Part shown: positions 1 through 7,477 of the stretch, in pieces
Layout of the letters: each line of letters starts with the position of its first letter
Numbering within the stretch: the first letter of the stretch is position 1
NCBI GenBank assembly: GCA_937921835.1
Contig: CAKZVG010000678.1
Coordinates: 1 to 9,523, forward strand
Direction: 5' to 3'
DNA from: an uncultured Bryobacteraceae bacterium
Lineage (GTDB): Bacteria > Acidobacteriota > Terriglobia > Bryobacterales > Bryobacteraceae
Length of the DNA: 9,523 nucleotides
Notes under the pieces: model-generated
Database searches by the model: none
What the model was told of the DNA's origin: nothing
Seen by the model: the letters and a program-made list of their open reading frames with translations, nothing else
Position numbers and translations under genes: made by a program

Positions 1-2533
1 CCACGAAGCTGCCTTCGAACAGCCAGGCGTCCCGCACCGTGCGCTGGAAGCCGGCGTTGTAGCTGATCTCATAAGACGGCTTGTGGTTCAGCAGGTAGCC
101 GTAAGCGTACGTGCCCAGGTAACGGTCCCGGACCGAAGCCCAATCGTTCAAGGCGGGATTCAGGCCGTAGTTGTCCGGGAACGGGTTCGAAAGAGTGGCG
201 GAGATGGTCCGCCCCCCGTCGCGCGTGACCACCGCCCCGCCCGAGGAGTTGATGTAGTTGTGCACCGCCAGCGAGCCGGTTCCCGAGGCGTTGCCGGTGT
301 AACCGGAATACAGGATGCCGAACCCGCTGCGGAAGACCGTCTTGGAATCGATCTGGTAGGCCAGTCCCAGGCGCGGGCCGAAGTTGCGGTAGTAAGGATC
401 GGTGCCGTTGCGGCTGGAGCGCACCGGAGAGTTGGTCAGCCCCATCATCCCGAGAAATGGCCCGCCGAGCTGGGGTGCGGGCGCAGAAGCCGGCAGCAGC
501 CCCGCGGCCACCACGTCGCGTTGCCAGTTGAAGGCCGGGTTGACTTTCAAGCCGCTGTCCATGTTCGGATCGAGAAACACGATCCGGTCGAAGCGTTCCG
601 TCTCGGGCGCCTCGAACTCCCAGCGCAGCCCCAGGTTGAGCGTCAGCTTGCGGTTCACCTTGAAGTCGTCCTGGAGGAACAACCCGTGGTTGGCGAACAG
701 CACCGCCCAGGCGTAGCGGTTCCCGGTGAAGCTGAAGTTGTTGGGCAGCCCGAGCAGAAAACTGGCGAAGCCGGACCCCTGCTGCGCGAAAGCCGCCTGC
801 TGGTTGACGCCGGTCCAGGCGCCGTCGAAGGACGCGCCGCCCGAGGGCGTCGCCGCCTCGCTGTTGTTCAGGTACGAGCGCCGCTGTTCGTAACCGATTT
901 TCATGGTGTGGCGCGACCAGATCTTGGTCATCGATACGTTGCCGAAGAAGTAGCGGTCATACAGAAACGTCGTGCACCAGGTGCAGCCGAGCCCGCTGAT
1001 CTTCTCGAAGGTCATATTGGGAATGAAACGCGGATCCAGTTCGGCCTTGGCGTTGGCAGCGAACGGGATCCGGGTGGGATCGAAGCCCTCGAACACCGGG
1101 TAGTAAATAAACTCGCGCGGCGCGGCGCCGAGTTGCGCGCTGATCAGCAGCGTGGGACGCGCCGTCCAATTGTAGTTGAGCGTGCTGCCGCTCTGTATCT
1201 CCCAGGAGGGACGCACGCCGGAAGTGGCAGGTCCCGCCCAGTAACTGGGCAGCGAGGTGCTGCTCTTGCGGGTGATGCGGAGATAGAGGCGGTGGCTGTT
1301 GCCGAGCGTCTGGTCGATGCGCGCGGTGATGTCGTTGCGTCCCGACTCGCCGGAAGCCAGGCCGGCGTAGTTGTTGACCCCATTGCCCGGGTCGCCGGGC
1401 TGGTTCGGCCGCGGCCAAAGCTGGAGCATGTATTGCGCGGCGGGGTCGAAACGCGCTTGCGGAATGCGGTTGCCGGGGAAGGGCGAGCGGCGGTTGGTGG
1501 CGGGGTCGTAGGTGGCCGGATCGTAGATGGTCACCGGCTGGCCGGCGGTGTTGACGGTCCGGCTGAAGTCGCCCGCGCGTTCCAGGTCGGTCGGCATGGT
1601 GGCGGTGCGCAGGCTGGCGTCCTGGTACTGCCGTTGTCCGTCGTAGTTGAAAAAGAAAAACGTGCGGTTGGTCCCGTCGTACACCCGCGGAATCTTCACC
1701 GGTCCGCCGAGGGTGCCGCCGAACTGATACCTTTGGAAACCGGCCTTGGCGAAGCCGCGGCGGTTCGAGTTCCAATCGTTGGCGTTCAGCACGTCGCTCT
1801 GCGCGAAGTTGTAGAGCGAGCCGTGATACTGGTTCGTACCGGCGCGGGTCTGGATGTTGATGGCGCCGCCGGAGGTGCGTCCATACTCGGCCGAAAGGTT
1901 GTTGGTTTCAACGCGCACTTCCTCGATGGCGTCGATGGAAGGCAGCGCCGTCGAGCGGGCGTCGGAGACGGCGGTGGTGGGCGAGCCGTCGACGTAGAAT
2001 TCCACCAGGCGCGTGCGCCCGCCGCCGAGGCGAAGGTCGCCCAGGTCGCTATTGATGCCGCCCACGCCGGGCGCGGTCTGGAACAGCCGCGTGGGGTTGC
2101 GTCCGGGCAGCGGCAGTTCCATGATCTTCCGGTTGTCGATCACGGTTCCCAGGTTGGCGTTGGTCGTGACCAGCAAGGGAGATTCGGCCACCACGTTCAT
2201 CACCTCGGTCACGCTGCCGACTTCGAGTTTGAGATCGACGCCCAGCCGGTCTCCCACCTTCAGTTCCAACCCGCCGCGCTCGGTCTTCTTGAATCCCGGC
2301 GCGGTGGCTTCCAGCGTGTAGCGGCCGCGCTGCAAGGCCAGGAACTGGAACTGGCCGCTGCCCGTGGTGGTGGTGGTCAGCTTCACGCCGGTATCGTCAT
2401 TGGTGAGCGTCACCGCCGCGCCCACCACGACGGCGTTGGCCGGATCGGTCACCAGGCCGCTGATGGAACCGGTATTGACCTGCGCGCAGAGCGCGCAGCT
2501 CAGAGCCAAAGCGAGCAAGAGTAGTTTCTTCAT
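1..2533 (-). CDS. TonB-dependent receptor with N-terminal carboxypeptidase-regulatory domain (Oar-like), C-terminus beyond window
   Basis: An outer-membrane TonB-dependent transporter that probably imports a carbohydrate. The minus frame is open from an ATG at 2533 to the left edge (844 codons), so only the end of the barrel is missing; family members are often about 1,000-1,200 aa. Residues 1-17 form a signal peptide (MKKLLLLALALSC start, likely cut after A17). Residues about 20-103 are a CarboxypepD_reg-like beta-sandwich (SISGLVTDPANAVVVGAAVT). Residues about 115-232 are a plug-like domain (LPLPGRNP, VEFYVDG, SAEYGRTSGGAINI), followed by aromatic-rich barrel strands such as FFFFNYDGQRQ and LNLGLRWEFE. 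This layout is typical of the large acidobacterial family. A Shine-Dalgarno AGAGGTG lies at 2543-2537, just upstream of the start. It is the second gene after the GH42-like gene, 42 bp away, suggesting co-transcription. A CxxC (C517, C520) in the barrel is unusual. The substrate cannot be read from sequence. Confidence 0.93.
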   Translation of the reverse strand, partial: MKKLLLLALALSCALCAQVNTGSISGLVTDPANAVVVGAAVTLTNDDTGVKLTTTTTGSGQFQFLALQRGRYTLEATAPGFKKTERGGLELKVGDRLGVDLKLEVGSVTEVMNVVAESPLLVTTNANLGTVIDNRKIMELPLPGRNPTRLFQTAPGVGGINSDLGDLRLGGGRTRLVEFYVDGSPTTAVSDARSTALPSIDAIEEVRVETNNLSAEYGRTSGGAINIQTRAGTNQYHGSLYNFAQSDVLNANDWNSNRRGFAKAGFQRYQFGGTLGGPVKIPRVYDGTNRTFFFFNYDGQRQYQDASLRTATMPTDLERAGDFSRTVNTAGQPVTIYDPATYDPATNRRSPFPGNRIPQARFDPAAQYMLQLWPRPNQPGDPGNGVNNYAGLASGESGRNDITARIDQTLGNSHRLYLRITRKSSTSLPSYWAGPATSGVRPSWEIQSGSTLNYNWTARPTLLISAQLGAAPREFIYYPVFEGFDPTRIPFAANAKAELDPRFIPNMTFEKISGLGCTWCTTFLYDRYFFGNVSMTKIWSRHTMKIGYEQRRSYLNNSEAATPSGGASFDGAWTGVNQQAAFAQQGSGFASFLLGLPNNFSFTGNRYAWAVLFANHGLFLQDDFKVNRKLTLNLGLRWEFEAPETERFDRIVFLDPNMDSGLKVNPAFNWQRDVVAAGLLPASAPAPQLGGPFLGMMGLTNSPVRSSRNGTDPYYRNFGPRLGLAYQIDSKTVFRSGFGILYSGYTGNASGTGSLAVHNYINSSGGAVVTRDGGRTISATLSNPFPDNYGLNPALNDWASVRDRYLGTYAYGYLLNHKPSYEISYNAGFQRTVRDAWLFEGSFV

Positions 2534-2546
2534 GGACACCTCTGAT

Positions 2547-2568
2547 CCCGCCGCGGCAAGGCGGCGGG
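2547..2568 (-). other. Perfect 8-bp hairpin in the GH42-receptor intergenic gap
   Basis: Arms CCCGCCGC and GCGGCGGG enclose a 6-nt loop within the 42-bp gap between the GH42-like stop codon and the receptor start. No T-run follows on the minus strand, so it is not a standard intrinsic terminator. It could stabilise or process the mRNA, or dampen read-through into the receptor gene. The structure is seen in the sequence; the role is inferred. Confidence 0.5.
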
Positions 2569-2575
2569 TCTTGAT

Positions 2576-4801
2576 TCAGACCCCTTTTTCAAAACGGAGC
2601 CAGCGGGCTCCGTAACCTTCCAGATCGATTCCGCCCCCCACGGCGAGCGATTCGCGCGTCACCGGATCCTCCACCGCCTGATAGCGGTAGTTGCCGGCAT
2701 CGAGGACAACGCTCTTCGGTTCGCCGTCGTTGATGAAGAAGTAGTGATCCGCCGCCGGCGCCGCCAGCCGGTACACCACCGCGCCCTCGCAGGCGTAGGG
2801 CGGCCGCAAGCCACCCAGGGTGAACTGCCGCAACCACGCTTCACCGGCTTCGTTGCCCGGACGGAACAGCGAGAACGAAGCATCCCAGGCCAGGACGACT
2901 CCCGCGCCGCGGCCGCAAGCGTTCACCGTCACCGCCGGCATGCCATTCTGAAATCGTTCGGCGCATCGCGCGGAGGTAGGCGCAAGTTCGGTAATGAAGC
3001 CCTCCAGAACGCGCCCGCGGAACTTCCAGATCACGTTATTCGAATACTGGAAATCGGCCAGCTCGACGCCGAAAAGCTGCTCGAAGCGCGAGCCGCTGGA
3101 AGTGTCATAGACCTTGCCGTGCTGGTCGTAGCTGCCGCCCGGGGAGTCGATCACCACGCGGCCGCCGCGCCGCGCGTAATCGAGCAGCAGCCCGGTGAGT
3201 TCCTCGCTCAGCGCGATCTGCCCTGCCAGGTAGATCACCTTGTAGCGCGGCGCCAGCCCAGCGCGCAAATCGTCCACGGTGACGTGCTCCCACGGAACAT
3301 TGCCGTTGATCAGCGCTCGGCTCACGCCCACCCGGGCGCGCATCGGGTAGTGCCGGAAATGGTCGCGCTGGCGCACCGAGATGGCCGCCCAGATGGCGTC
3401 GTTGTCCCAATTGACGAGCACGCCCACCATGGGCTCCTTGCGCGCCTGCCAGAGTTCGTCGCGATAGCGCTCGGCCGCCTGCGCGATTCTGCCCACGCGG
3501 ATGGCGCGCGCCGACGGGCGCAACTGCCGGTTGAGCAGCGCGTATTCGCCCGCCTCGAAGCCCGCCGGGCGGTAGTTCCAGGCCCAGATGCCGCAGCCCT
3601 TGAATCCCGCCGCGAGGTAGGAAAACTGAAGTTGCGCCATCACGCCGCCGCTGATGGTGAAGCCGGGCGTGGTGGAGCCCTCGCGGTGATCCCAGCCCTT
3701 GGAACCCGTAAGCTGCTGCGGTCCGCCGGTGGACTCCCAGGTCGCGGCCCAGCCGCCCTTGAACAGGTCACTCGCGAAGGACGCCTGCATGTAGACCGTG
3801 CGGGCGACTTCGTAATCCACTTCGCCGTAGTGCCAGGCCATGTGGATGGACGGGTAGAAGGACCCGGTCTCTTTCTGCGTCTCGGCCAGGTCCTCCATCT
3901 TGGTGGCGCGCCAGGCGAAAGGCAGGAAGAGTCCCATTTCGCCTCCAGTGCGGGTGGGGATGTCCGGGTGCTCGCGGTGGAAGCGCGCGAAACGCTCGCG
4001 GATTTCCGCGGTGTGGAAGTCGGCTTTGTAGCGCAGGACGTCGCGCACGCGCCCGTACTCGCGTCCGTAGCCGCGCAGCGAATCCGTCTCCTGGGCGGTC
4101 TGCTCCACCAGCCGGTCAACGTCTTCCCAGCTTTTGACCGGCTGCCGCTCGAAGCCCACCTCGTACTGGTTCCAGGCGATGGCGATCTCTTCCGGCGACT
4201 TGTAGTTGGCGCGCAGCCACTGCTTGAAATGCGGCGCGTCGGCCGGACGCAGGAACGGGTCCGGAGTGTGCCGGAAGGCGCCCGGCGGCGGCGGTTCCCG
4301 CTCCGGGCGGTCCTGCCCACCCGCCACCGCGGGAATCTGCTTGCGCAGGACCTCCTTCTGATAGGCGCGCATCTTAGGGTGCGCGCGCGCTTCCTGGATG
4401 GGCATGTCACGCGGCAAGCCGAGCTTGGCGAGCAGCCCGGGGGTGATCTCTTCCCAACCGGCCTCGCCGTACCAGAAGGGAATCACGTCTTCATCCAGCG
4501 CGATGTTGAGAATCTTCTCAAGCGGCCACTCGGGCGTACCCATGGACTGCTTCAGATTGTGGAAGCCCAGCTTCTTCATCAGCCGGAAGTGCTCCCGCAT
4601 TTGGTCTTCGGTCATACCGCGCCAGGGCAGGAAGACCACGCCCCAGGGCATCGGCGCCAGGCGGCGGAACTTGCGCTGCGCGGGCGAATCGTGCAGCCGG
4701 CCGTAAAGCTCGTGCAGAAACTCGTCCGCCGGGGCGGGCGACGCCGCCGGCGCCGGGCCAGCCGCGGCCGAGGAGGCAGCCATGAAGTCGCGTCGTGTCA
4801 T
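2576..4801 (-). CDS. Tat-exported glycoside hydrolase family 42-like protein (beta-galactosidase-like)
   Basis: A 741-aa protein resembling GH42 enzymes, which remove beta-galactosyl units through a TIM barrel, a glutamine-amidotransferase-like trimerisation domain and a small C-terminal beta domain. Residues 2-8 (TRRDFMA) match the twin-arginine motif, followed by an Ala/Pro-rich stretch, so periplasmic export after folding is likely. The barrel spans about residues 48-440: WYGEAGW at 110-116, HFKQWLRANYKSPEEIAIAW at 191-210, WESTGGPQQ at 355-363 with E356 as candidate nucleophile, and GIWAWNYRP at 404-412. The trimerisation-like domain is about 455-640 (VIYLAGQIALSEEL), and the C-terminal domain about 660-741. 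The Asn-Glu pair carrying the usual acid/base is not seen at its expected place before residue 190, so activity and substrate are uncertain. The ATG at 4801 is chosen because it keeps the Tat motif, although no clear Shine-Dalgarno precedes it. It heads the operon with the receptor and lies divergent to the LacI gene. Confidence 0.85.
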   Translation of the reverse strand: MTRRDFMAASSAAAGPAPAASPAPADEFLHELYGRLHDSPAQRKFRRLAPMPWGVVFLPWRGMTEDQMREHFRLMKKLGFHNLKQSMGTPEWPLEKILNIALDEDVIPFWYGEAGWEEITPGLLAKLGLPRDMPIQEARAHPKMRAYQKEVLRKQIPAVAGGQDRPEREPPPPGAFRHTPDPFLRPADAPHFKQWLRANYKSPEEIAIAWNQYEVGFERQPVKSWEDVDRLVEQTAQETDSLRGYGREYGRVRDVLRYKADFHTAEIRERFARFHREHPDIPTRTGGEMGLFLPFAWRATKMEDLAETQKETGSFYPSIHMAWHYGEVDYEVARTVYMQASFASDLFKGGWAATWESTGGPQQLTGSKGWDHREGSTTPGFTISGGVMAQLQFSYLAAGFKGCGIWAWNYRPAGFEAGEYALLNRQLRPSARAIRVGRIAQAAERYRDELWQARKEPMVGVLVNWDNDAIWAAISVRQRDHFRHYPMRARVGVSRALINGNVPWEHVTVDDLRAGLAPRYKVIYLAGQIALSEELTGLLLDYARRGGRVVIDSPGGSYDQHGKVYDTSSGSRFEQLFGVELADFQYSNNVIWKFRGRVLEGFITELAPTSARCAERFQNGMPAVTVNACGRGAGVVLAWDASFSLFRPGNEAGEAWLRQFTLGGLRPPYACEGAVVYRLAAPAADHYFFINDGEPKSVVLDAGNYRYQAVEDPVTRESLAVGGGIDLEGYGARWLRFEKGV

Positions 4802-4804
4802 TGG

Positions 4805-4816
4805 TGAAACGTTTTA
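4805..4816. promoter_or_regulatory. LacI-family operator, copy 2 (imperfect)
   Basis: TGAAACGTTTTA differs from the perfect palindrome at 4822-4833 by one base and shares its central AACGTT core. Its centre is 17 bp from that of the first copy. It lies in the presumed 5' leader of the GH42-like gene, just before the start codon. The adjacent LacI-family gene is the likely source of the binding protein. Confidence 0.65.
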
Positions 4817-4818
4817 GT

Positions 4819-4846
4819 TTGTGAAACGTTTCAATTATGATATACT
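4819..4846 (+). promoter_or_regulatory. Candidate sigma70 promoter for lacI-phrB
   Basis: A -35-like TTGTGA (4819-4824), a 16-bp spacer and a -10-like TATACT (4841-4846) face the LacI gene. Transcription would begin near 4853, about 46 nt before the ATG. The perfect operator overlaps the -35 and spacer, predicting autorepression. The -35 match is modest (4 of 6). Confidence 0.45.
4822..4833. promoter_or_regulatory. LacI-family operator, copy 1 (perfect palindrome)
   Basis: TGAAACGTTTCA is a perfect 12-bp palindrome with the central CG step typical of LacI/PurR/CcpA operators; the core AAACGTTT is shared with the PurR consensus as known. It covers the predicted start point of the minus-strand promoter and part of the plus-strand promoter, so one bound repressor could control both directions. 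Confidence 0.75.
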
Positions 4847-4865
4847 CCTTCTCTCGGAGAGTCAA
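4837..4865 (-). promoter_or_regulatory. Candidate sigma70 promoter for the GH42-like/receptor operon
   Basis: Reading leftward, TTGACT (4865-4860) is separated by 17 bp from TATCAT (4842-4837), a good match to the sigma70 consensus with ideal spacing. The predicted start near 4830 falls inside the perfect operator, the classical position for repression. It would give a leader of about 30 nt that contains the second operator. Confidence 0.6.
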
Positions 4866-4898
4866 CGGAAATCGCTCCGGCGGCTCTCTCCCAAGCTG

Positions 4899-5960
4899 AT
4901 GGCTACTATCAAGGACGTCGCCGCGCTGGCCCGCGTGAGCATCGCCACGGTGTCCAACGTCATGGCCGGAGTCCCGCGGGTGAGTCCGGCCACCCGGCGG
5001 CGTGTCGAGGCCGCCATCGAGCAACTCGGCTACCGTCCGAATCACGTCGCCCGCAGTCTCAAGTCCCGGCGTACGCGCGCCATTGGCATGGTGATCTCCG
5101 ACATCACCAACCCGTTTTTCCCGGAGATGGTGCGGGGCGCCGAAGACGCCGCCCTGGCCAGGGGCTATCTGCTCTCCACCTTCAACACGGGCGACCTGCC
5201 CGAGCGCGAGAAACAGATCTTCGCCATGCTCGAGAGCCGGCGCACCGACGGTCTGCTGGTGGTCACCGCTCTCAAGCGCGGCGAGCACCCACATGTCGCC
5301 GCCGCCCTGTCCTCGGGGGTTCCGGTGGTCTGCCTGGACCGCCGCCCGCAGGATCTCGCCGTGGACACCGTGACGGTGGACAATGCCGCGGGCGTGGAGC
5401 TGGCAGTGGATCACCTGGTCGAGCGCGGTTTCCGCTCCATCGCGTACCTGGGGGGCGGCTTGGGCATGTACGTCGCGCCCGAGCGGCTGGCCGGCTACCG
5501 GCGCGCGATGCGCAGGGCGCGCCTGCCCCTGATCGAGTTCCGGGGGGATTTCCGGCGCGAGTCGGGCTACCAGGCCGGGAGCAAGATCCTGGCGTTGCGG
5601 CCCCGCCCGGAAGCGCTGGTGGCCGCCAACATTCTGATGGCCGCGGGCTTCCTCGAAGCGGTCGCCGAGGCGGGTCTGGAGGTGCCGCGCGACATCGCCT
5701 TGGCCACCTTCGACAATGTCGCCATTCTACGCGGTTTCCGCCCCCACCTGACCTGCGTCGAGCAGCCCACCTACCGCATGGGCTACGACGGCGCGAATCT
5801 GCTGATCGACCGCCTGGAGCAGGTGACGCCGCACAGCGGTCCGGTACACCTGGTGCTGCCCTGCAAGCTGGTGGTGGGCGACTCGACCCAGCCTTGCCGG
5901 GTGCTCCGCGGGCGGGCTTTGGCATCGGCCCCCGGCGTCGCGGCATCTCTCGAATCGTGA
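4899..5960 (+). CDS. LacI/PurR-family transcriptional regulator
   Basis: A 353-aa DNA-binding regulator, probably responding to a sugar. The N-terminus MATIKDVAALARVS closely resembles PurR. Residues about 3-24 are the helix-turn-helix (recognition helix IATVSNVMAG), and YRPNHVARSLK at about 46-56 is the hinge whose Leu inserts at the central CG of the operator. From about residue 62 comes the two-lobed periplasmic-binding-protein-like effector domain, with family hallmarks SDITNPFFPEMVRGAEDAA and DTVTVDNAAGVELAVDHL. The frame is open further upstream to a GTG at 4821, but that lies inside the operator and promoter and would add 26 atypical residues, so ATG 4899 is preferred; no strong Shine-Dalgarno is visible. 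Two matching operators sit between this gene and the GH42-like gene, arguing for control of that operon and of itself. Its TGA overlaps the phrB GTG. The effector is unknown. Confidence 0.93.
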   Translation: MATIKDVAALARVSIATVSNVMAGVPRVSPATRRRVEAAIEQLGYRPNHVARSLKSRRTRAIGMVISDITNPFFPEMVRGAEDAALARGYLLSTFNTGDLPEREKQIFAMLESRRTDGLLVVTALKRGEHPHVAAALSSGVPVVCLDRRPQDLAVDTVTVDNAAGVELAVDHLVERGFRSIAYLGGGLGMYVAPERLAGYRRAMRRARLPLIEFRGDFRRESGYQAGSKILALRPRPEALVAANILMAAGFLEAVAEAGLEVPRDIALATFDNVAILRGFRPHLTCVEQPTYRMGYDGANLLIDRLEQVTPHSGPVHLVLPCKLVVGDSTQPCRVLRGRALASAPGVAASLES

Positions 5961-7477
5961 GCCCGCGACGCCTGCTGGCAATCCTCGGCGACCAACTCAA
6001 TCCCAGCTCCGCGCTCTTCGACGGCGCCGATCCAGCCCGGGACGTGGTGTGGATGGCCGAAGCGGCCGAAGAAGCTTCGCACGTCCCCAGCCACAAAGCG
6101 CGCATCGCGCTGTTCTTGAGCGCCATGCGGCATTTCCGCGATGAACTCCGCGCGCGCGGTTGGCGGGTGGATTACGTGGCCCTTGACGCGCCCGGAAACC
6201 GCGGCTCGCTGGCCGCCGAGTTGGCGGCGGCCGTGGCGCGCCACCACCCGGAGAGCGTTGCCGTGGTGGAGCCGGGGGAATTCCGCGTCCGCGAGGCGCT
6301 GCTTCGGGCCTGCCCGGATCTCCGCATCCTGCCCGACCGCCACTTCCTGTGCTCCACGGCGGAGTTCGCCGCCTTCGCCCGAGGGCGGAAGCAGCTCCGC
6401 ATGGAGTACTTCTACCGCGAGATGCGGCGCCGTCACGGCGTGCTCATGGACGGCGGGGAGCCCGCCGGCGGCGCCTGGAACTACGATGCCGAGAACCGGG
6501 CGGCGTTCGATGCCGCGGGTCCCGGCGCGATCCCGGCCGCGCCCGGCTTCGCCGCCGACTCGACGACGCGCGAAGTGCTGCGGCTGGTGGAATCGCGCTT
6601 CGCATCCCACCCCGGTTCTCTGGCGCGCTTCGACTGGCCTGTTTCGCGCGAGCAGGCGCTGGCGGCCCTTGACGATTTCATTGGCCACCGGCTGCCGGCC
6701 TTCGGCCGCTACCAGGACGCCATGTGGACCGGGGAGCCCTTCCTCTATCACTCCCGGCTGTCGAGTTCGCTAAACCTCAAGTTACTCGATCCCCGCGAAG
6801 TGATCCGGGCGGCCGAGCGCGCCTGGAGCGCCGGCGCCGCTCCGCTCGCGGCGGTCGAAGGCTTCGTACGGCAGATCCTCGGCTGGCGCGAGTATGTGCG
6901 AGGCATTTACTGGACGCGCATGCCCGGCTATCTGCATGAGAACGCGCTCGACGCCTCCGCGCCGCTGCCCGGTTTCTATTGGACCGGCGAAACGGAAATG
7001 AATTGCCTGCGGGAGGCCATTGGACAGACCCTCGAATACGGTTACGCGCACCACATCCAGCGCCTGATGATCACCGGTCTGTATGCGCTGCTGCTGGGAG
7101 TCGAACCGGCGCGCGTTCATGAATGGTATCTCGCGGTGTATGTAGACGCGGTCGAGTGGGTGGAACTGCCAAATACCCTGGGCATGTCGCAGTTTGCCGA
7201 CGGCGGCCTGATGGCATCGAAGCCCTATGCCGCCACGGGTAAGTACATTCACCGGATGAGTAACTACTGCGGCGGTTGCCGCTACCAGCCGGGCGAAGCT
7301 TTGGGGCCGCGTGCCTGCCCGTTCACCACCCTCTATTGGGACTTCCTCCTGCGGAATGAAACACGTCTCCGGCAAGTGCCCCGAATGGCGTTTCAACTGC
7401 GGAACCTGATGCGGCTGAGCCCCGCCCGGCGCGCGGAGCTCCGCGAAGCGGCTCGGCGGTTGAAACACGCCCTCTAA
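5957..7477 (+). CDS. phrB: FeS-type bacterial cryptochrome/photolyase, probable (6-4) photolyase (DPRP/PhrB family)
   Basis: A 506-aa light-driven DNA repair enzyme of the FeS-BCP class. Known members such as Agrobacterium PhrB use FAD, a lumazine antenna and a [4Fe-4S] cluster to repair (6-4) photoproducts. Residues 1-130 form the alpha/beta domain (LLAILGDQLNP), and the rest is helical and FAD-binding. Counting from the GTG at 5957, the cluster cysteines are C350, C438, C441 and C454. W342, W390 and Y391 correspond to the electron-transfer chain, Y424 lies in SKPY, and the HHxxR motif is H365-H366-x-x-R369. To my recollection these equal the PhrB residue numbers, which strongly supports both the assignment and this start. 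The frame is open back to an ATG at 5894, but the extra residues fall inside the LacI gene and lack family character. GTG overlaps the lacI TGA (GTGA), so translation is probably coupled. The stop overlaps that of the convergent alpha/beta-domain gene by 4 bp. Confidence 0.93.
   Translation: MSPRRLLAILGDQLNPSSALFDGADPARDVVWMAEAAEEASHVPSHKARIALFLSAMRHFRDELRARGWRVDYVALDAPGNRGSLAAELAAAVARHHPESVAVVEPGEFRVREALLRACPDLRILPDRHFLCSTAEFAAFARGRKQLRMEYFYREMRRRHGVLMDGGEPAGGAWNYDAENRAAFDAAGPGAIPAAPGFAADSTTREVLRLVESRFASHPGSLARFDWPVSREQALAALDDFIGHRLPAFGRYQDAMWTGEPFLYHSRLSSSLNLKLLDPREVIRAAERAWSAGAAPLAAVEGFVRQILGWREYVRGIYWTRMPGYLHENALDASAPLPGFYWTGETEMNCLREAIGQTLEYGYAHHIQRLMITGLYALLLGVEPARVHEWYLAVYVDAVEWVELPNTLGMSQFADGGLMASKPYAATGKYIHRMSNYCGGCRYQPGEALGPRACPFTTLYWDFLLRNETRLRQVPRMAFQLRNLMRLSPARRAELREAARRLKHAL

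Noticed and set aside
83..2524. Long plus-strand open frame (813 codons) opposite the receptor gene
   Set aside because: Its product is Arg/Val/Gly-rich with no domain pattern. The minus strand encodes a clear TonB-dependent receptor with signal peptide and ribosome binding site. Long antisense frames are common in GC-rich genes.
2482..2533. Receptor signal sequence read as a lipoprotein signal (Cys at positions 13 and 16)
   Set aside because: The residues before each Cys fit the lipobox poorly, and TonB-dependent receptors are normally cleaved by signal peptidase I.
2744..4807. Long plus-strand open frame (687 codons) opposite the GH42-like gene
   Set aside because: A low-complexity Arg/His/Ala-rich translation without motifs; the opposite strand has a well-defined enzyme-like protein and promoter.
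4821..4898. Upstream GTG start for the LacI gene, adding 26 residues
   Set aside because: It lies inside the operator and promoter, and the family start MATIKDVA is at 4899.
5894..5956. Upstream ATG start for phrB
   Set aside because: The added residues lie within the LacI coding end. Counting from GTG 5957 puts the cysteines and active-site residues at the known PhrB numbers.
5783..6751. Minus-strand open frame spanning the end of lacI and the start of phrB
   Set aside because: No recognisable protein features, and it crosses two well-supported genes on the other strand.
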